This document shows, piece by piece, positions 31,926-43,334 of a DNA stretch of 64,000 bases (the stretch's first letter is position 1; each line of letters begins with the position of its first letter). The notes under the pieces are model-generated. The model was given only the letters and a program-made list of their open reading frames with translations, did no database searches and was not told the origin of the DNA. The translations under genes and the position numbers were made by a program. The stretch is from Akebia trifoliata (lineage: Eukaryota > Streptophyta > Magnoliopsida > Ranunculales > Lardizabalaceae), in the NCBI GenBank assembly GCA_017979445.1, contig CM030710.1, positions 15,672,248 to 15,736,247 of the forward strand. The letters run 5' to 3'.

Positions 31926-34268
31926 CAGCTCGATCTGGACTCCCTCAACATTGATCAACTATTCATTGAAGATCATAGTATCCTGGTGTTGTCAACTGAG
32001 AAAGGGATACCAAATCTTCAGTCTACAATCAAACCCGTTGTAGGGTGTCTCTCTAGCTATCATGTAATTAGTCATGTATTGCATGTCAAGACTGAGTCTG
32101 TCAGTCCCCTTAGTCCTGTTCAGTCTGACATGCCAAATGAGTCATTTGTTTCTGCTGAGTCAAGTAAGTCCTTTATTTTTGCTAAGTTAAGTGAGTCTGT
32201 CAAGTCGACAATGAGTCCTGTTACCCCATCTCCTTTTAATGAAATGAAAGAAATTTTTGATTACCCCGAACGCAATAATAATTTAACTAATAATCTGACT
32301 TCGGAGGGAGAATCTTCTGATGAAGAACTTCCCCCTGAAATAATCAAATTACTTGAACAAGAAAATGAACGTCGGGCTCAACCTCCAATGGAGGAAGTAG
32401 AAGTTATCAATCTCGGAAAAAAAGAAAGTCCTCAAGAGATTCGGATTGGGATCACATTATCCCCTGATGAACACAAAGGGATAGTAGACTTGCTCAGAAA
32501 GTTCAAAGACGTGTTCGCGTGGTCTTACGAGGATATGCCGGGAATAAGCATAGACATTGTTCAACATCGGATTCCGTTATATCCGGATGCTCGACCCATT
32601 AAACAGAAACTTTAATGTATGAAGCCGGAATGGACTCTGAAAATTAAAGAAGAAGTTACGAAGCAGATTAACACTGGATTTTTGAAAGTAGTAGAATACC
32701 CTGAGTGGATTGCCAATGTTGTCCCGTTGCCAAAAAAGGATGGAAAAGTCAGAATGTGTGTAGACTTTAGAGATCTAAACAAAGCAAGTCCAAAGGATAG
32801 TTTTCCTTTACCACACATAGACGTTCTAGTAGATAGTACAACAGGGCACGCTTTATTGTCCTTCATGGATGGTTTTTCGGGGTACAATCAGATAAAAATG
32901 GATCCTCGGGATATGCAAAAGACGTCGTTCATCACACAGTGGGGAACCTTTTGCTACAAGGTTATGCCTTTTGGTTTGAAGAATGCCGGAGCCACTTATC
33001 AAAGAGCAGCCACGACTCTACTACATGACATGATACACAAGGAAGTCGAAGTCTATGTAGATGATATGATAGTCAAATCCAAAGAACGACTGGGGCACGT
33101 TGCGGCGTTAGAAAAATTTTTCACAAGGATTCAAAAATACAAACTCCGCCTCAACCCGCAGAAATGTGTGTTTCGAGTAACTTCTGGAAAATTGTTGGGA
33201 TTTGTGGTCAGTTAAAGAGGGATCGAAGTAGACCCTGTGAAAATTAAAGCTATCCAAGATATGCCACCGCCAGAAACTGAAAAGCAAATTCGAGATTTTT
33301 TAGGCAGAATCCAGTATGTCAGCAGATTCATCGCTCAACTTACCAACATCTGTGAACCTATTTTTAAGCTTCTCAAGAAGAATGAACCAACAGTTTGGAA
33401 TGAGCAATGTCAAAAGGCCTTCGACCAAGTTAAGGAATATCTCTTGAACCCACCTATTTTGGTTCCACCCACACCGGGTGAACCACTTCTTCTTTATCTG
33501 TCAGTCATAGAAGAAGCTATGGGATGCATGCTTGCACAGTATGACAAAGATACTCGCAAAGAAAGGGCTATCTACAACATCAGTAAGAAGGTGTTAGAGT
33601 ATGAACGAAAATATTCAGCCTTGGAAAAAACTTGCTTGACACTAGTATGGGCTACTCAGAGACTTCGACACTATATGTTATCTCACTAAATTGTCTTGTT
33701 ATCTCGGATGGATCCTCTCAAGTATCTTTTTGAGAAACTGGCACTGACAGGAAGAACTGCTTGGTGGTTACTGTTGTTATCAGAGTTTGACATCACGCAC
33801 GTTACACAGAAATCCATTAAGGGGAGAGCTGTGGCAGAATACTTAGCAGATCACCCGGTAGTAGAAGGAACAAGGCCTATTGATCAGTTCCTAGATGAGA
33901 ACATCTTGCATGTTGAAGAAGAGGCTCAGAACCAAACATGGCAGTTGTATTTTGATGGAGCCGCCTATCAGAATAGGTATGGAATAGGGACAGTCATGTT
34001 TTCTCCGGAAGGATGCCACATTCCGATTGCTATTAAATTAGCTTTCTCTAACACCAATAACACAGTCGAATATGAGGCATGCATCGCTGGACTTGAAGCT
34101 GCTTTGAATCTAGGCATTACAGAAATCGAAGTTTTTGGGGATTCAACCTTGGTCATACACCAGTCATTGGAAGAATGGAAGACTAGGGACGAAATGCTGA
34201 AGTCTTATCATGAGTATTTGTTAAACTTAGTAAGTAAGTTTGAAGCTATTCTGTTCCAACACGTTTAA
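31926..34268 (+). pseudogene. pol: Ogre-A reverse transcriptase, RNase H and archaeal-type second RNase H
   Basis: It continues in the gag-PR frame without frameshift, split by stops at 31923, 32613, 33213, 33687 and 34266. After an acidic Ser-rich linker comes the pre-RT segment (FKDVFAWSYEDMPGI). The RT follows from 32619, with VPLPKKDGKVRMCVDFRDLN, FPLPHIDVLVD, MDGFSGYNQIKMDP and the YVDDM box at 33054-33068. A connection and degenerate RNase H (LYLSVIEEAMGCMLAQ, YSALEKTCLTLVW) occupy about 33250-33690. A second RNase H (YFDGAAYQNRYGIG, EYEACIAGLEAAL, VFGDSTLVIHQ) occupies about 33940-34240 and keeps its Asp, Glu and Asp positions. This extra archaeal-like RNase H is characteristic of the Tat lineage. 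Known Ogre elements have an intron between protease and RT; I could not define one here. Confidence 0.88.
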
Positions 34269-35671
34269 AGGGAAGATAATAGATTTGCTGACTCGTTAGC
34301 CACTCTATCTTCAATGATCCATTTGCCCCCTGGCATGGAATTGAGGCCGATCACTGTTGAAGTCAAAGACAAACCTGTATATTGTTGTCAGATCAATATT
34401 GCTACTCGACTACCTGATGGAAAGCCGTGGTACACAGACATTAAAAAGGTGTTGGAAAAACAAGAATTCCCAGAAGAAGCATCGAGGAAGGAACGACAAG
34501 CCTTACTAAGATTAACATCTCAATTCATCCTGTGCGCAGGAAGTTTATACAAAAGGTCTTATGATGGTATTCATTTGTCATGCATTGATGAAGATCAAGC
34601 TGAACACATAATGATTGAACTGCATTCAGGAGAATGCGACCCTCACATGAGTGGGAAAATGCTAGCTAAGAAAATTATGAGACAAGGGTACTACTGGCCT
34701 ACGATTGAAACAGATTTTCATCACATGGTCAAGACCTGCCACAAATGCCAAATACATGCAAATCTCATACATGTACCACCTTCTCGGTTAGTTGGTCTGA
34801 CTTCACCATGACCGTTCTCAGTTTGGGGAATTGACATTATTGGTAAAATATCGCCTAAACATCAAACGGGCATGAATACATTTTAGTTGCTATTGATTAT
34901 TTTACTAAGTGGGTCGAAGTTGCCTCTTATGCTGTCCTCACTGCGTCTCGAGTTGCAAAGTTTATCCAAACGAACATCATCAGCCGGTATGGGGTACCTT
35001 CGGAACTGATTTTTGATAACGGGTCACATTTCAAGGCTGAGGTTATTACTCTGTGTTCAAAGTTCAAAATCTCACACCACAAATCATCTCTTTACCGCCC
35101 TTAGACTAATGGAGCAGTCGAAGCAGCTAATAAGAATCTTAAGACTATCATCAGGAAAATGTGTCAATCACATCGAGATTGGTCTGAAAAACTACCATTT
35201 GCACTATGGGCATATCGAACTTCAATTCGATCCTCTACTAGAGCTACTCCCTACTCCTTAGTGTATGGCATGGAAGCGGTCTTGCTAGTTGAAATGGAAA
35301 TTTCATCTCTCAGGGTCTTGTTGGAAAGTCAGCTGTCAGAAATAGATTGGGTTCGCCAGCGGTATGAAGAATTGAATTTGATCGAAGAAAAATGACTGAG
35401 AGCTTTGTATCACGTGCAAACTTATCAAAGAAGAGTCGCCCGTGCATTTGACAAAAAGATCAAGGTCGTCACTTACAAGTCGGGGATTTAGTACTCAAAA
35501 GAGAATCGGGCACCTATCTTTGACCCTAGAGGGAAGTTCAAACCAAATTGGGGAGGTCCGTACATCATCAAGGAGATATTACCAGGAAAAGCTGTCAGGC
35601 TTCAAGATCATGATGGAATCGAGTTACCAGAACCAACCAACCTTGATCAAATCAAACGGTACTACATTTAA
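34269..35671 (+). pseudogene. Ogre-A integrase
   Basis: The HHCC zinc domain (ELHSGECDPHMSGK, then CHKCQ) is at about 34615-34750 in the frame of RT. A stop at 34809 replaces the conserved Trp after TSP. Near 34866 one base is lost and the frame changes. The catalytic core follows with its three acidic residues visible: VAIDYFTKW, FDNGSHF and NGAVEAANK. A stop near 35102 stands where the family has Gln before NGAVE, and another near 35393 stands where an Arg is usual. The C-terminal module (FDPRGKFKPNWGGPYIIKE) has two small compensating frame changes between about 35455 and 35515. It ends at TAA 35669-35671. All catalytic residues survive but the gene is broken. Confidence 0.86.
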
Positions 35672-37135
35672 GGAGGCCATTTTTGGACGAATCAATTTTT
35701 CTACTACCCAGTTCATCGTCTCCTTTCTCAACCCCTTTGCAGCCTGTTCAAAAAATAGAAAAAATATGCCTTTTACTTCTTCGCCTGATTACCTAACCCA
35801 GTGGAGGGAAAATCCGAACTACGTTTTGGTCTGATCCCAAAAATTTGGGGTACGTAGGCAACCTGAGAAGTTACTTCAGGCCCGACCACATCAAAATAAA
35901 AAAAATAGATTCCCCGTTAAAGAAAAAAATCTAAAAAGAAAAGAAAAAGAAATATCTTCAAAATGGGAAAGAAAATTCAAAGTTAAATAAAAAAAATGCC
36001 ACACAAGGGGCATTCGGGTTTTTGAGCCTCAAAATCCCTTTCTTTTTATACCCAGTCCTAAGCTTACCCATGAAAGTCGTCCTAAGTACCGTGTGAAAAG
36101 TCAAGGAAGATAGCAAAGCATGATCAGACGATAACTCTAAAAGACCAGAAGAGAAGAAAAAGATAAAAAAAAAATTTGATGAAGCCTGCTAAGTTGAAAA
36201 TCGAAAAGGACGACTTAGGCAAAAATTAAGGCAAGCTCGCAAGGTTGAAAATCTGAAAGTCTAACTTTGGCAACAATCAGAGCCGAGAGGAAAAGAAGAA
36301 AAAGTTCGCTAGATTGAAAACCTGAAAAGGCGATCTAGGCAAAAGCTAGAGCAAGCTCGATAGATTGAAAACCTGAAAAGGCGATCTAGGCAAAACTTAG
36401 AGCAATAAAGAAAAACAGAAGAAAATCCTAAACTGAGAGCAGTCCGAGCTGAAACATCAGAAGTCCGAATAATCAAGGTCAATACTTAGCTTAAACCAGG
36501 CATAGACTCAAAAGCCACAAGTATCTTGTCTACGATTGATCTGAAAATTCTTACTTCCCCAAGTGAACCAAAGGAGAAAAGAATGAATTCTATGATGAGT
36601 CTCAAAAGGAAATAATTTTGTTCTCTTGAGCCTCACTCAAAACCTTCAATAAAATTAATCAAAATTAAAAGTTGGATCTTTATTGCGCTTGTGGTAATCA
36701 GATATTTTGAACCTTCATACAAGGGGCATTTTTCTTTTTCCTCTAATATGTAGTTTCCCCTTGTACTAGGGGCATTTTTTTATTTTTGCATAATGTATTC
36801 AATTATCTTCAATGCCATGTTTATTGTCAAACTAGGGACATTTTATTTTTGAGCAATGTTAATCCTAAAAGATAATGAGAACCCCAAACTTAAGGTTACC
36901 CTCTTGATAACAGTTTTTTGAAAAACTCGTGAGGTTTAAACTCAGGTTTTAAATTCATAAAACTTTTGGATAAACTCTTGAGGTTCAAACAATTACATTT
37001 TGGATCTCACATAGGAGATAGGGCATTCATTCTATCCCAGATTTATTCATTCCCAGATTCAACCCCTCTTTTTCAGATTTCATTTTCAATCGTTCTTTCC
37101 CAGATTTATTCCTTCATTATCAGTTTTACCCAGCC
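35672..37135 (+). other. Ogre-A 3' untranslated region, proximal part
   Basis: A long non-coding stretch. It includes four imperfect repeats of about 60 bp at 36182-36410 (GATTGAAAACCTGAAAAGGC-type) and short A-rich tracts. It matches Ogre-B 17400-18610 in reverse complement. Frames here are short and low in complexity. Confidence 0.78.
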
Positions 37136-37441
37136 AGATGCCGCCGACGGTTTTCTCGGAACTATGCTCAGATGCCGCCAAGGGTTTTCTTGGAATTATG
37201 CTCAGATGCCACCAAGGGTTTTCTTGGAATTATGCTCAGATACCATCGAGGGTTTTCTCGGAATTATGCTTAGATGCCACCAAGGGTTTTCTTGGAATTA
37301 TGCTCAGATGCCGCCAAGGGTTTTCTTGGAATTACGCTCAGATACTGCCGAGGGTCTTCTCGAAATTATGCTCAGTTACCGCCGAGGGTTTTCTCGAAAT
37401 TATGCTCAGATGCGCCAAGGGTTTTTTTGGAATTATGCTCA
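37136..37441 (+). repeat. Minisatellite, nine copies of a 34-bp unit
   Basis: The unit is like GATGCCGCCAAGGGTTTTCT followed by TGGAATTATGCTCA. Eight copies are 34 bp and the last is about 33. Because 34 is not a multiple of three and the unit has no stop in any forward frame, all three forward frames stay open across the array. The predicted frames at 36966-37514, 37138-37470 and 37274-37495 are by-products of that. It lies in the Ogre 3' UTR just before the PPT. Confidence 0.92.
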
Positions 37442-37770
37442 GTTTATATTTACTTCATGCTCAGTTTTGACTCATTTCCAACTCAAACTCTTTGAACTCT
37501 ATCTCAGATTTTGAGTCCACACACTTGCACAGTTGTTACATCAGTCAAGGAGAATTTTCTAAAATTCAAGAATCTGACACTGTCAGTGAGAGCTAGCGCT
37601 CAAGGACCTGACATTCTTCTAGTTCGGAGAGAGTTTTATCCTCAAGGATCCGAACACCCCGACGAATTGCTAAATCAGGCTACAAAATGAACTGTCACTA
37701 GCTTTGGCATTCAGATATCGCACTATCTACCAAAATAGATTTGCTATCTAGTTTGCTTCAACCCTCTGCC

Positions 37771-37780
37771 AAAGAGGGGC
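37771..37780 (+). other. Polypurine tract of Ogre-A
   Basis: AAAGAGGGGC lies three bases before the opening TG of the 3' LTR, the usual Tat/Ogre position. The 320 bp between the minisatellite and this site hold no recognisable feature. Confidence 0.75.
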
Positions 37781-37783
37781 ATC

Positions 37784-39425
37784 TGTAGACACCCCATTTT
37801 TACACTCGCACGATTAATCAACTCGTCAACACGATCGCAACGGTTCCTAATGATGGATGTTTATTCCAATACTTTGTTTTGTTACCAGATATGTTTCAGG
37901 AATCCGGATGAGGTATCTCAAACTAACAAAACTTAGAAACTACGCTACACTAGGAAAATATGACCCCAGAAACATAGAAATCATCATCTTGCAGATCAAA
38001 AAGAAGTTTCACGTAAAAATCACTAAAAATGACCAAATTATCAAAATACCCCTAACATCAAAATAATCCTAGAGCCTACGTTACTATTAGGAAAACTCAT
38101 TCAAACACATAAAATAACAAATCGAAACCAAATAAACCACTTCGCCAATTTTCACAAAATTTGACAAAATTATGAAAATACCCCTCAGAAAATTCACGAC
38201 CATTCACACAAAAAATTTTATAAATGCCAAAAACCAACATTCCCATTGAATTTCTTACGAAAAATTGATTCCAAAACATCCTGAAACATTGAAAAATGAC
38301 TTAAAACGTAAAAAATCCTCTCCGAAGGTAAAACGGTAATTTTACAACTTTAATAATTAAAAATATCGAAATTAATAAATAAATCATTAAATAATGTAAA
38401 GTGAAACATTAAAGTCAATCAAGTAAGACTAAAGTCAATCTTAAAGTCAATCAAGTAAGGCTAAAATCAAGATATTAAAAGTCAACCAAGAAAGACTAAA
38501 GTCAAAGTATTAAAGTCAATCTCATAAGACTAAGGTCCAAACCCTAAATCAAAATCCTAATCTAAACTAATCAAGTCAATCTCATATGACTAAGGTCAAA
38601 ACCCTAAATCAAAATCCTAATCTAAACTAATCAAGTCAATCTCATATGACTAAGGTCAAAACCCTAAATCAAAATCCTAATCTAAACTAATCAAGTCAAT
38701 CTCATAAGACTAAAGTCAAAACCCTAAATTAAAACCCTAAAGACTAAATCAATCTCATAAGACTAAAGTCAAAACCCTAATTGAAACCCTAATCAAACTC
38801 TAATGCTTCTAAAAAACTTTATAAATAGGAGCCTCCACACCCTATTTTCGTATCAAAGAAAAAACGCTAGGAAAAGTAAGTGAAGAAGCCTCCACAACCT
38901 CTCCAAAATCCTAATTTTGGAGCCCCAACTCCTTACCTAATACCCCTACTTCGATTTCAGCCTGAAAAACACCTAAGAACCTCTCAAAAACACCTCAAAA
39001 ATCCACAACAAATTTGAAGCACTCAGATCCAAGAAGGAGATACCTTACCTCGGAGATCAGAAATCAGATCCGGAGATAGAACGAAGTAAGGAATACAGTA
39101 CAAGGAGCCGTTTTCACCAGATCTGAGGGAATAGCACTTTTGCGGATCGAAGGTAAGATTTTTCGTTATTTTTTAATCTAGGTTTGCCATTAGTGATGTA
39201 GTTTTATTTGGGATAAGTAGAGACCGACATTGACCGGACGGGGTTGGTGCCTAACACCTTCCAACCTCGTAACATGATCCCAAGATTCAGATTTTCTGTA
39301 GTAGATTAGTTAATTATTCGTTTTAGAGTCAGTTTGGTTCCTAGACCATAATAACTAGGTGACGACTCCCAAACCTCAAGGGTCAAAAGTGGATCCGCGC
39401 ATCCCGCGGATCGAGGGCGCTTTCA
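37784..39425 (+). repeat. Ogre-A 3' LTR (1642 bp)
   Basis: It pairs with 23993-25584. It is 50 bp longer, largely because a 60-bp unit is present once more: 38581-38640 and 38641-38700 are identical. The TATA box is at 38820-38827 and the end is GGGCGCTTTCA. Confidence 0.92.
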
Positions 39426-39836
39426 GAGCTTGGCGAGGTAGGTATAGAACACGAGTGATGATCATCTAGTGGGTCAGATAGACAATCAGAGTTGTTCACC
39501 TGGTGAGTATTGGGGCTATACCCCCCTAGGGGTATCAGTTTATCCAAGTAGTCTTATGGATTTTGTCTTAAGCGTTAGGACTTTAGTTAGAGTGAGGAGT
39601 TTTGTATAATCTTGTATATTAATTTCTTCTTCCGTACTCTGATCTATCGTACGTTATTAGATGTAGCTATTATATTTTGTATATATATGCAGGATTGTAT
39701 GTCATTTATTAGGTGCAGGTTGAACGCCTTGGAATGCTAACATAAATAGAGGAAATCATGCCAAAATTTCAACGTGCCACCTAATGCCTCAAGATCTGAC
39801 ATGGGATTTTGTGTTAGCGTTTAACGGGGCGCCACA
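39426..39836 (+). repeat. LTR-A, second part
   Basis: It resumes the chromovirus LTR interrupted at 23992 and ends GGGGCGCCACA, the reverse complement of the TGTGGCGCCCC opening of LTR-C. It matches the reverse complement of about 57932-58300 and 41273-41660. Confidence 0.85.
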
Positions 39837-40076
39837 TATGCTTTTGTTTTCTTAGTATAAATTTTCCTTCTATTATTTTATTTTCCAACAACATTTACTC
39901 TCCATTTTGTTTCACAAAAATACAAAAATAGATTTTAACTTTGTAACTTAGATTAACTTCATTTTTACTAACTTGATAACATCCCCTTTTTTCTCTTGAG
40001 TTTGATCCCTTACTTGCTCACAAGCTAAAGAGAGTATAAAAAATTAATTTTTCATGAGATGACAACGACAACATCA
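39837..40076 (+). repeat. Athila-C 5' LTR, right fragment
   Basis: It corresponds to Athila-1 LTR 920-1165. Shared sequence includes CTCTTGAGTTTGATCCCTTA, CTTGCTCACAAG and the end GACAACATCA. No PBS follows; diverged LTR sequence of Gypsy-O begins within about 20 bp. Confidence 0.8.
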
Positions 40077-40094
40077 CATATGTAATTAAAATTG

Positions 40095-41272
40095 TAATTA
40101 GAAAAGATTCGAAAAACATTTTAAAATCATAATATAATTAAAATTGTAGAAAGTTGTAAAATTTTGGCTAAGTGTTGGAAACTTGATTTTTAAATATTCT
40201 TCAAACGTAACAAGGATTTTTTGTGGTGAAAGCCTTGAATAAATGTATTGACATTATACAAATTTTATAGCTTTATTCAAAGTATTTTAAAAGATATCAG
40301 GATTTCAAAATATGATGAAACGCTGTAACTTACATTTTGTTCTTGGAACCAAAAATTAGATTTTAATACTTTTAGATATGAAATTTTAAAACATTCTCAT
40401 TGTTTCCAAATAGGGGTTAATCCTTTAATTTTATTAAAACACTTCAACTAAAATTAAATGACACTTACTTAAATATTTTTAATGAAAATAAGACTGGAAA
40501 AACAAACAAGTTGTTGTTCAATGAACAATTCTACCGGTGCCACCGACAAAACGATTTTCGACAGGAGTCTGTACCACTGAAAATATGTCTGGCGGTGCCA
40601 CTACCAGCATAAAATTTGGCGATGGTAGAATTGATTTTTGGCGATAGCAAAAATGGTACCACCGACAGACACAAATAAAAATGCATTTTCTTCTATTTCC
40701 AATCCGATTTAGACTCAAATTTCAATATCAATTTTCACAAATAAAATTTAAACCAAAGATCTACAAGAAATCCCAACAAATTGATGCAATCAAATCATGA
40801 ATTTGAAAAGCACGACATATGAAAAAATCTATCGAACCAATTTAAGAATTACGATTCAATTCTTTCAAAAATGCAAGAAATTAATGAATCAATCAATAAT
40901 TGGAAAAACAATAACAACATCAAAGATCAAATGAATTTTCTATGAAGATTTTGAAATTAAAAGGTAGAAGGGTAGGCATCCTATTTGATTAGCTCCTTCT
41001 ACGAAGAATCGGATTGAAAATCAACTTGAGATGATTGTGACCATCCAATCAACAAATCGTTCACTCGGCTAACAACAACAAAATTTGGATCAAAGTGAAG
41101 CCCTCGCTAAGGTGATGATTTTTTCCTTCTTCAACAACTACCAAATCAACCTCTACGCCCCTAGATCTAGGAATTATCTCGGAGTTCCACGTTCATGAAT
41201 ATCAAATTTCTTTAACTCAAATCGAATCTTTCGTCGTGGAGAATCTTTTCTTCTTCGTCGTCAAGCCTCAAA
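40095..41272 (-). repeat. Gypsy-O 3' LTR, distal fragment
   Basis: It aligns with 62140-63190 of the 5' LTR. The first 1.4 kb of the LTR as drawn on the plus strand is missing on the left, where it meets the Athila-C LTR. It ends at TCAAA (41268-41272), one copy of the duplication made by Chromo-B. Confidence 0.82.
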
Positions 41273-42505
41273 TGTGACGCCCCTCAAAATACTAACACAA
41301 AGTCCCATGTCAGATCTCGAGGCACTTGATGACGCCTAAAATTTCGACATGGTCTCTTCTACTTATGCTAGCATTCCAATGCGTTCAACCTGTTTCACCT
41401 GATAAACAAAATCCATAATATCCTATATATACATACAAAAATAGAATAACAATGGAAATCTATATACATCTAGCCACGTAAGATAGACCAGATTTTACTG
41501 AAACTCCTTACTCTAACAAAAATCCTAACACTCAATATAAAATCCATAATACTCATAAACGAACTGACACTATTAGGGGGTATAGCTCCAATACTCACTA
41601 GGTAATGGACTCTGGTCGTCTATCTGACCTACTAGATGGTCCCCACTCATTGGTTTTACGCCTGTCTCGTCAACTACAAGCTTTGAAACTAAAAAAAAAT
41701 ATAAAGGAATGGGTGAGTAACAAAGGTTACCTAGTAGAGAAGCAACAATTTCTGCCAATAACCTCTCCTAATATGAACAAATAAACATACTGAATCATTT
41801 TAACATATACAAAATTTTACAGAAGAAACTATGATTAACTGGTACATATAGCCAGGGATGACCAACTAAAAATTTTAAAACTCATATTATATCAATTAGT
41901 AGTAATCACTATAACATTTTCTCTTTATAAAAATCTAATTGACCAAATGGAAACATTACATATGCATTTCATTTTATATATATCAAAATAAGGCAACAGA
42001 TACATAATACATAATGGTGAAGTAGTGGAATTAGAGCATTGGGATTCACGATTAGATCGCTTCCAATCGGGACATTATGTCACCATACTTTACTGGCTTT
42101 TAGTTATTGATTTTGTGGTCGATTGTTGCACTTACCACACTTGTTTGACCATTTATCCGGTTCAGACTATCCGTTTGACGTGACCGTAAGCAATGGGTCT
42201 CTTTTCGATATGTCAAAACATTCGACTACTATAGATTATTAGTGATCACTGACTAATCATCTTTGTTAATGCCTATCAGGCGTGTATGTGATTCGTAAAT
42301 ATACAACCCCATTCGTTTACGACCACTTTTACATTACAAGTTCACTGGTAAAGATAGAGAGGAATAAATCCAGATTCCGATTGTAACTCCACTCACATAC
42401 GCGTCTCATACCATATATGACTTTGGTTGTCCCTACCATACATCCCAAGATAGGTATTCACAAACTCTTTAACAATTCACAAAATAGTTATATATATATA
42501 TATAT

Positions 42506-42873
42506 GGGTCGGGTTCCGTAGACACATAAAGTTACTCATAAAGCTACAACATTTTTATCTTACATGGTTAAAAAGATTCGGAATAAGCTGATTTTTTGTG
42601 AGGATGATCTCTATGGTGAGGGTATCATCCTTGCAAAAAATTATCACATTCCAAAACTTTCAACCCCATCAAAATTGATTTACAAAAATTGGATGGTCTA
42701 AAATTTTTTAACTTGTAAACATGGGGCTAGAAGTTTCATAATAGACTGATTTTTTGCAAGGATGATCTCCTCACCATAGAGATCATCCTCACAAAAAATC
42801 AACTCATTCAAAACATTTTTGCCCAGATAAGACAAAACACGTTGTAGCTTTATGTGTATACGGATCCTAATCC
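42506..42873. mobile_element. Fold-back MITE 1 in a TA microsatellite
   Basis: The ends are inverted: GGGTCGGGTTCCGTAGACAC on the left and the complement of GGATTAGGATCCGTATACAC on the right. Internal hairpin arms read GATTTTTTGTGAGGATGATC and its complement. TA repeats lie on both sides, which hides any TA duplication. No protein is encoded. Confidence 0.8.
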
Positions 42874-42897
42874 TATATATATATATATATATATATA

Positions 42898-43276
42898 GGG
42901 AAATGTTCAGCACCCTAAGTTTTACCACACACTTTAACAAACGTTTTTTGTCCTACATGGGTTAGAAGTTTTGGAATGGGCTGATTTTTGGTGAGGATGA
43001 TCTCTATGATTAGAAGATCATCCTCCCCAAAAATCAGCCCATTCCGAAATGTTTAGCCCCATGTTTACAAGTTGAAAAATCGTGGACCGTCCATTTTTTG
43101 TAAATCATTTTTGATGGGGTTAGAAGTTTTGGAATGAGCTGATTTTTGGTGAGGATGATCTCCTCACCATAGAGATCATCCTCACCAAAAATCAGCCCAT
43201 TCCGAAACTTCTAACCTATGTAGGACAAAACGCGTTTGTTAAAGTGTGTGGTAAAACTTAGGGTGCCGAACGGGAC

Positions 43277-43278
<2 letters not shown>
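42898..43278. mobile_element. Fold-back MITE 2 in a TA microsatellite
   Basis: Its near-perfect long inverted ends include CACCCTAAGTTTTACCACAC and the matching complement at 43246-43265. The inner arms pair GGGCTGATTTTTGGTGAGGA with its complement at 43170-43205. It is separated from MITE 1 by 24 bp of TA and belongs to the same family, but it is a different member. Confidence 0.85.

Positions 43279-43332
<54 letters not shown>
43279..43332. repeat. AT microsatellite
   Basis: About 27 AT units next to MITE 2. A frame across it reads as alternating Ile and Tyr, so the minus-strand frame 43211-43600 is an artefact. Confidence 0.95.

Positions 43333-43334
<2 letters not shown>

Larger units (their letters stand above)
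23993..39425 (+). mobile_element. Ogre-A: Tat/Ogre-lineage LTR retrotransposon, full length (15.4 kb), decayed
   Basis: The order is LTR, PBS, leader, ORF1, gag-PR, RT-RNase H, archaeal-type RNase H, integrase, long 3' UTR with minisatellite, PPT, LTR. An ORF1 before gag plus the second RNase H is the Ogre arrangement within the Tat lineage. GAGC abuts both the opening TG and the closing CA; the shared flank can also be drawn as AGAGC. It lies inside LTR-A. The first 230 bases of its two LTRs differ at about one position in twenty by eye, mostly transitions, so the insertion is of middle age. Confidence 0.93.

Noticed and set aside
31926..32610. The known Ogre intron between protease and RT
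   Set aside because: The region stays in the coding frame and I could not identify convincing donor and acceptor sites, so I did not annotate it.
36966..37514. A 182-codon frame with repeated FLGIMLRC-type peptides as a possible repeat protein or toxin
   Set aside because: It arises from a 34-bp minisatellite that is open in all three frames; it has no start context of note and lies in a retroelement 3' UTR.
42698..42940. Similar short peptides (LIFCEDDLYGEEIILAKN-like) at 42698-42940 and 51376-51570 as a conserved small gene
   Set aside because: They are the inner arms of the fold-back MITEs read through; conservation comes from the repeat, not from protein selection.
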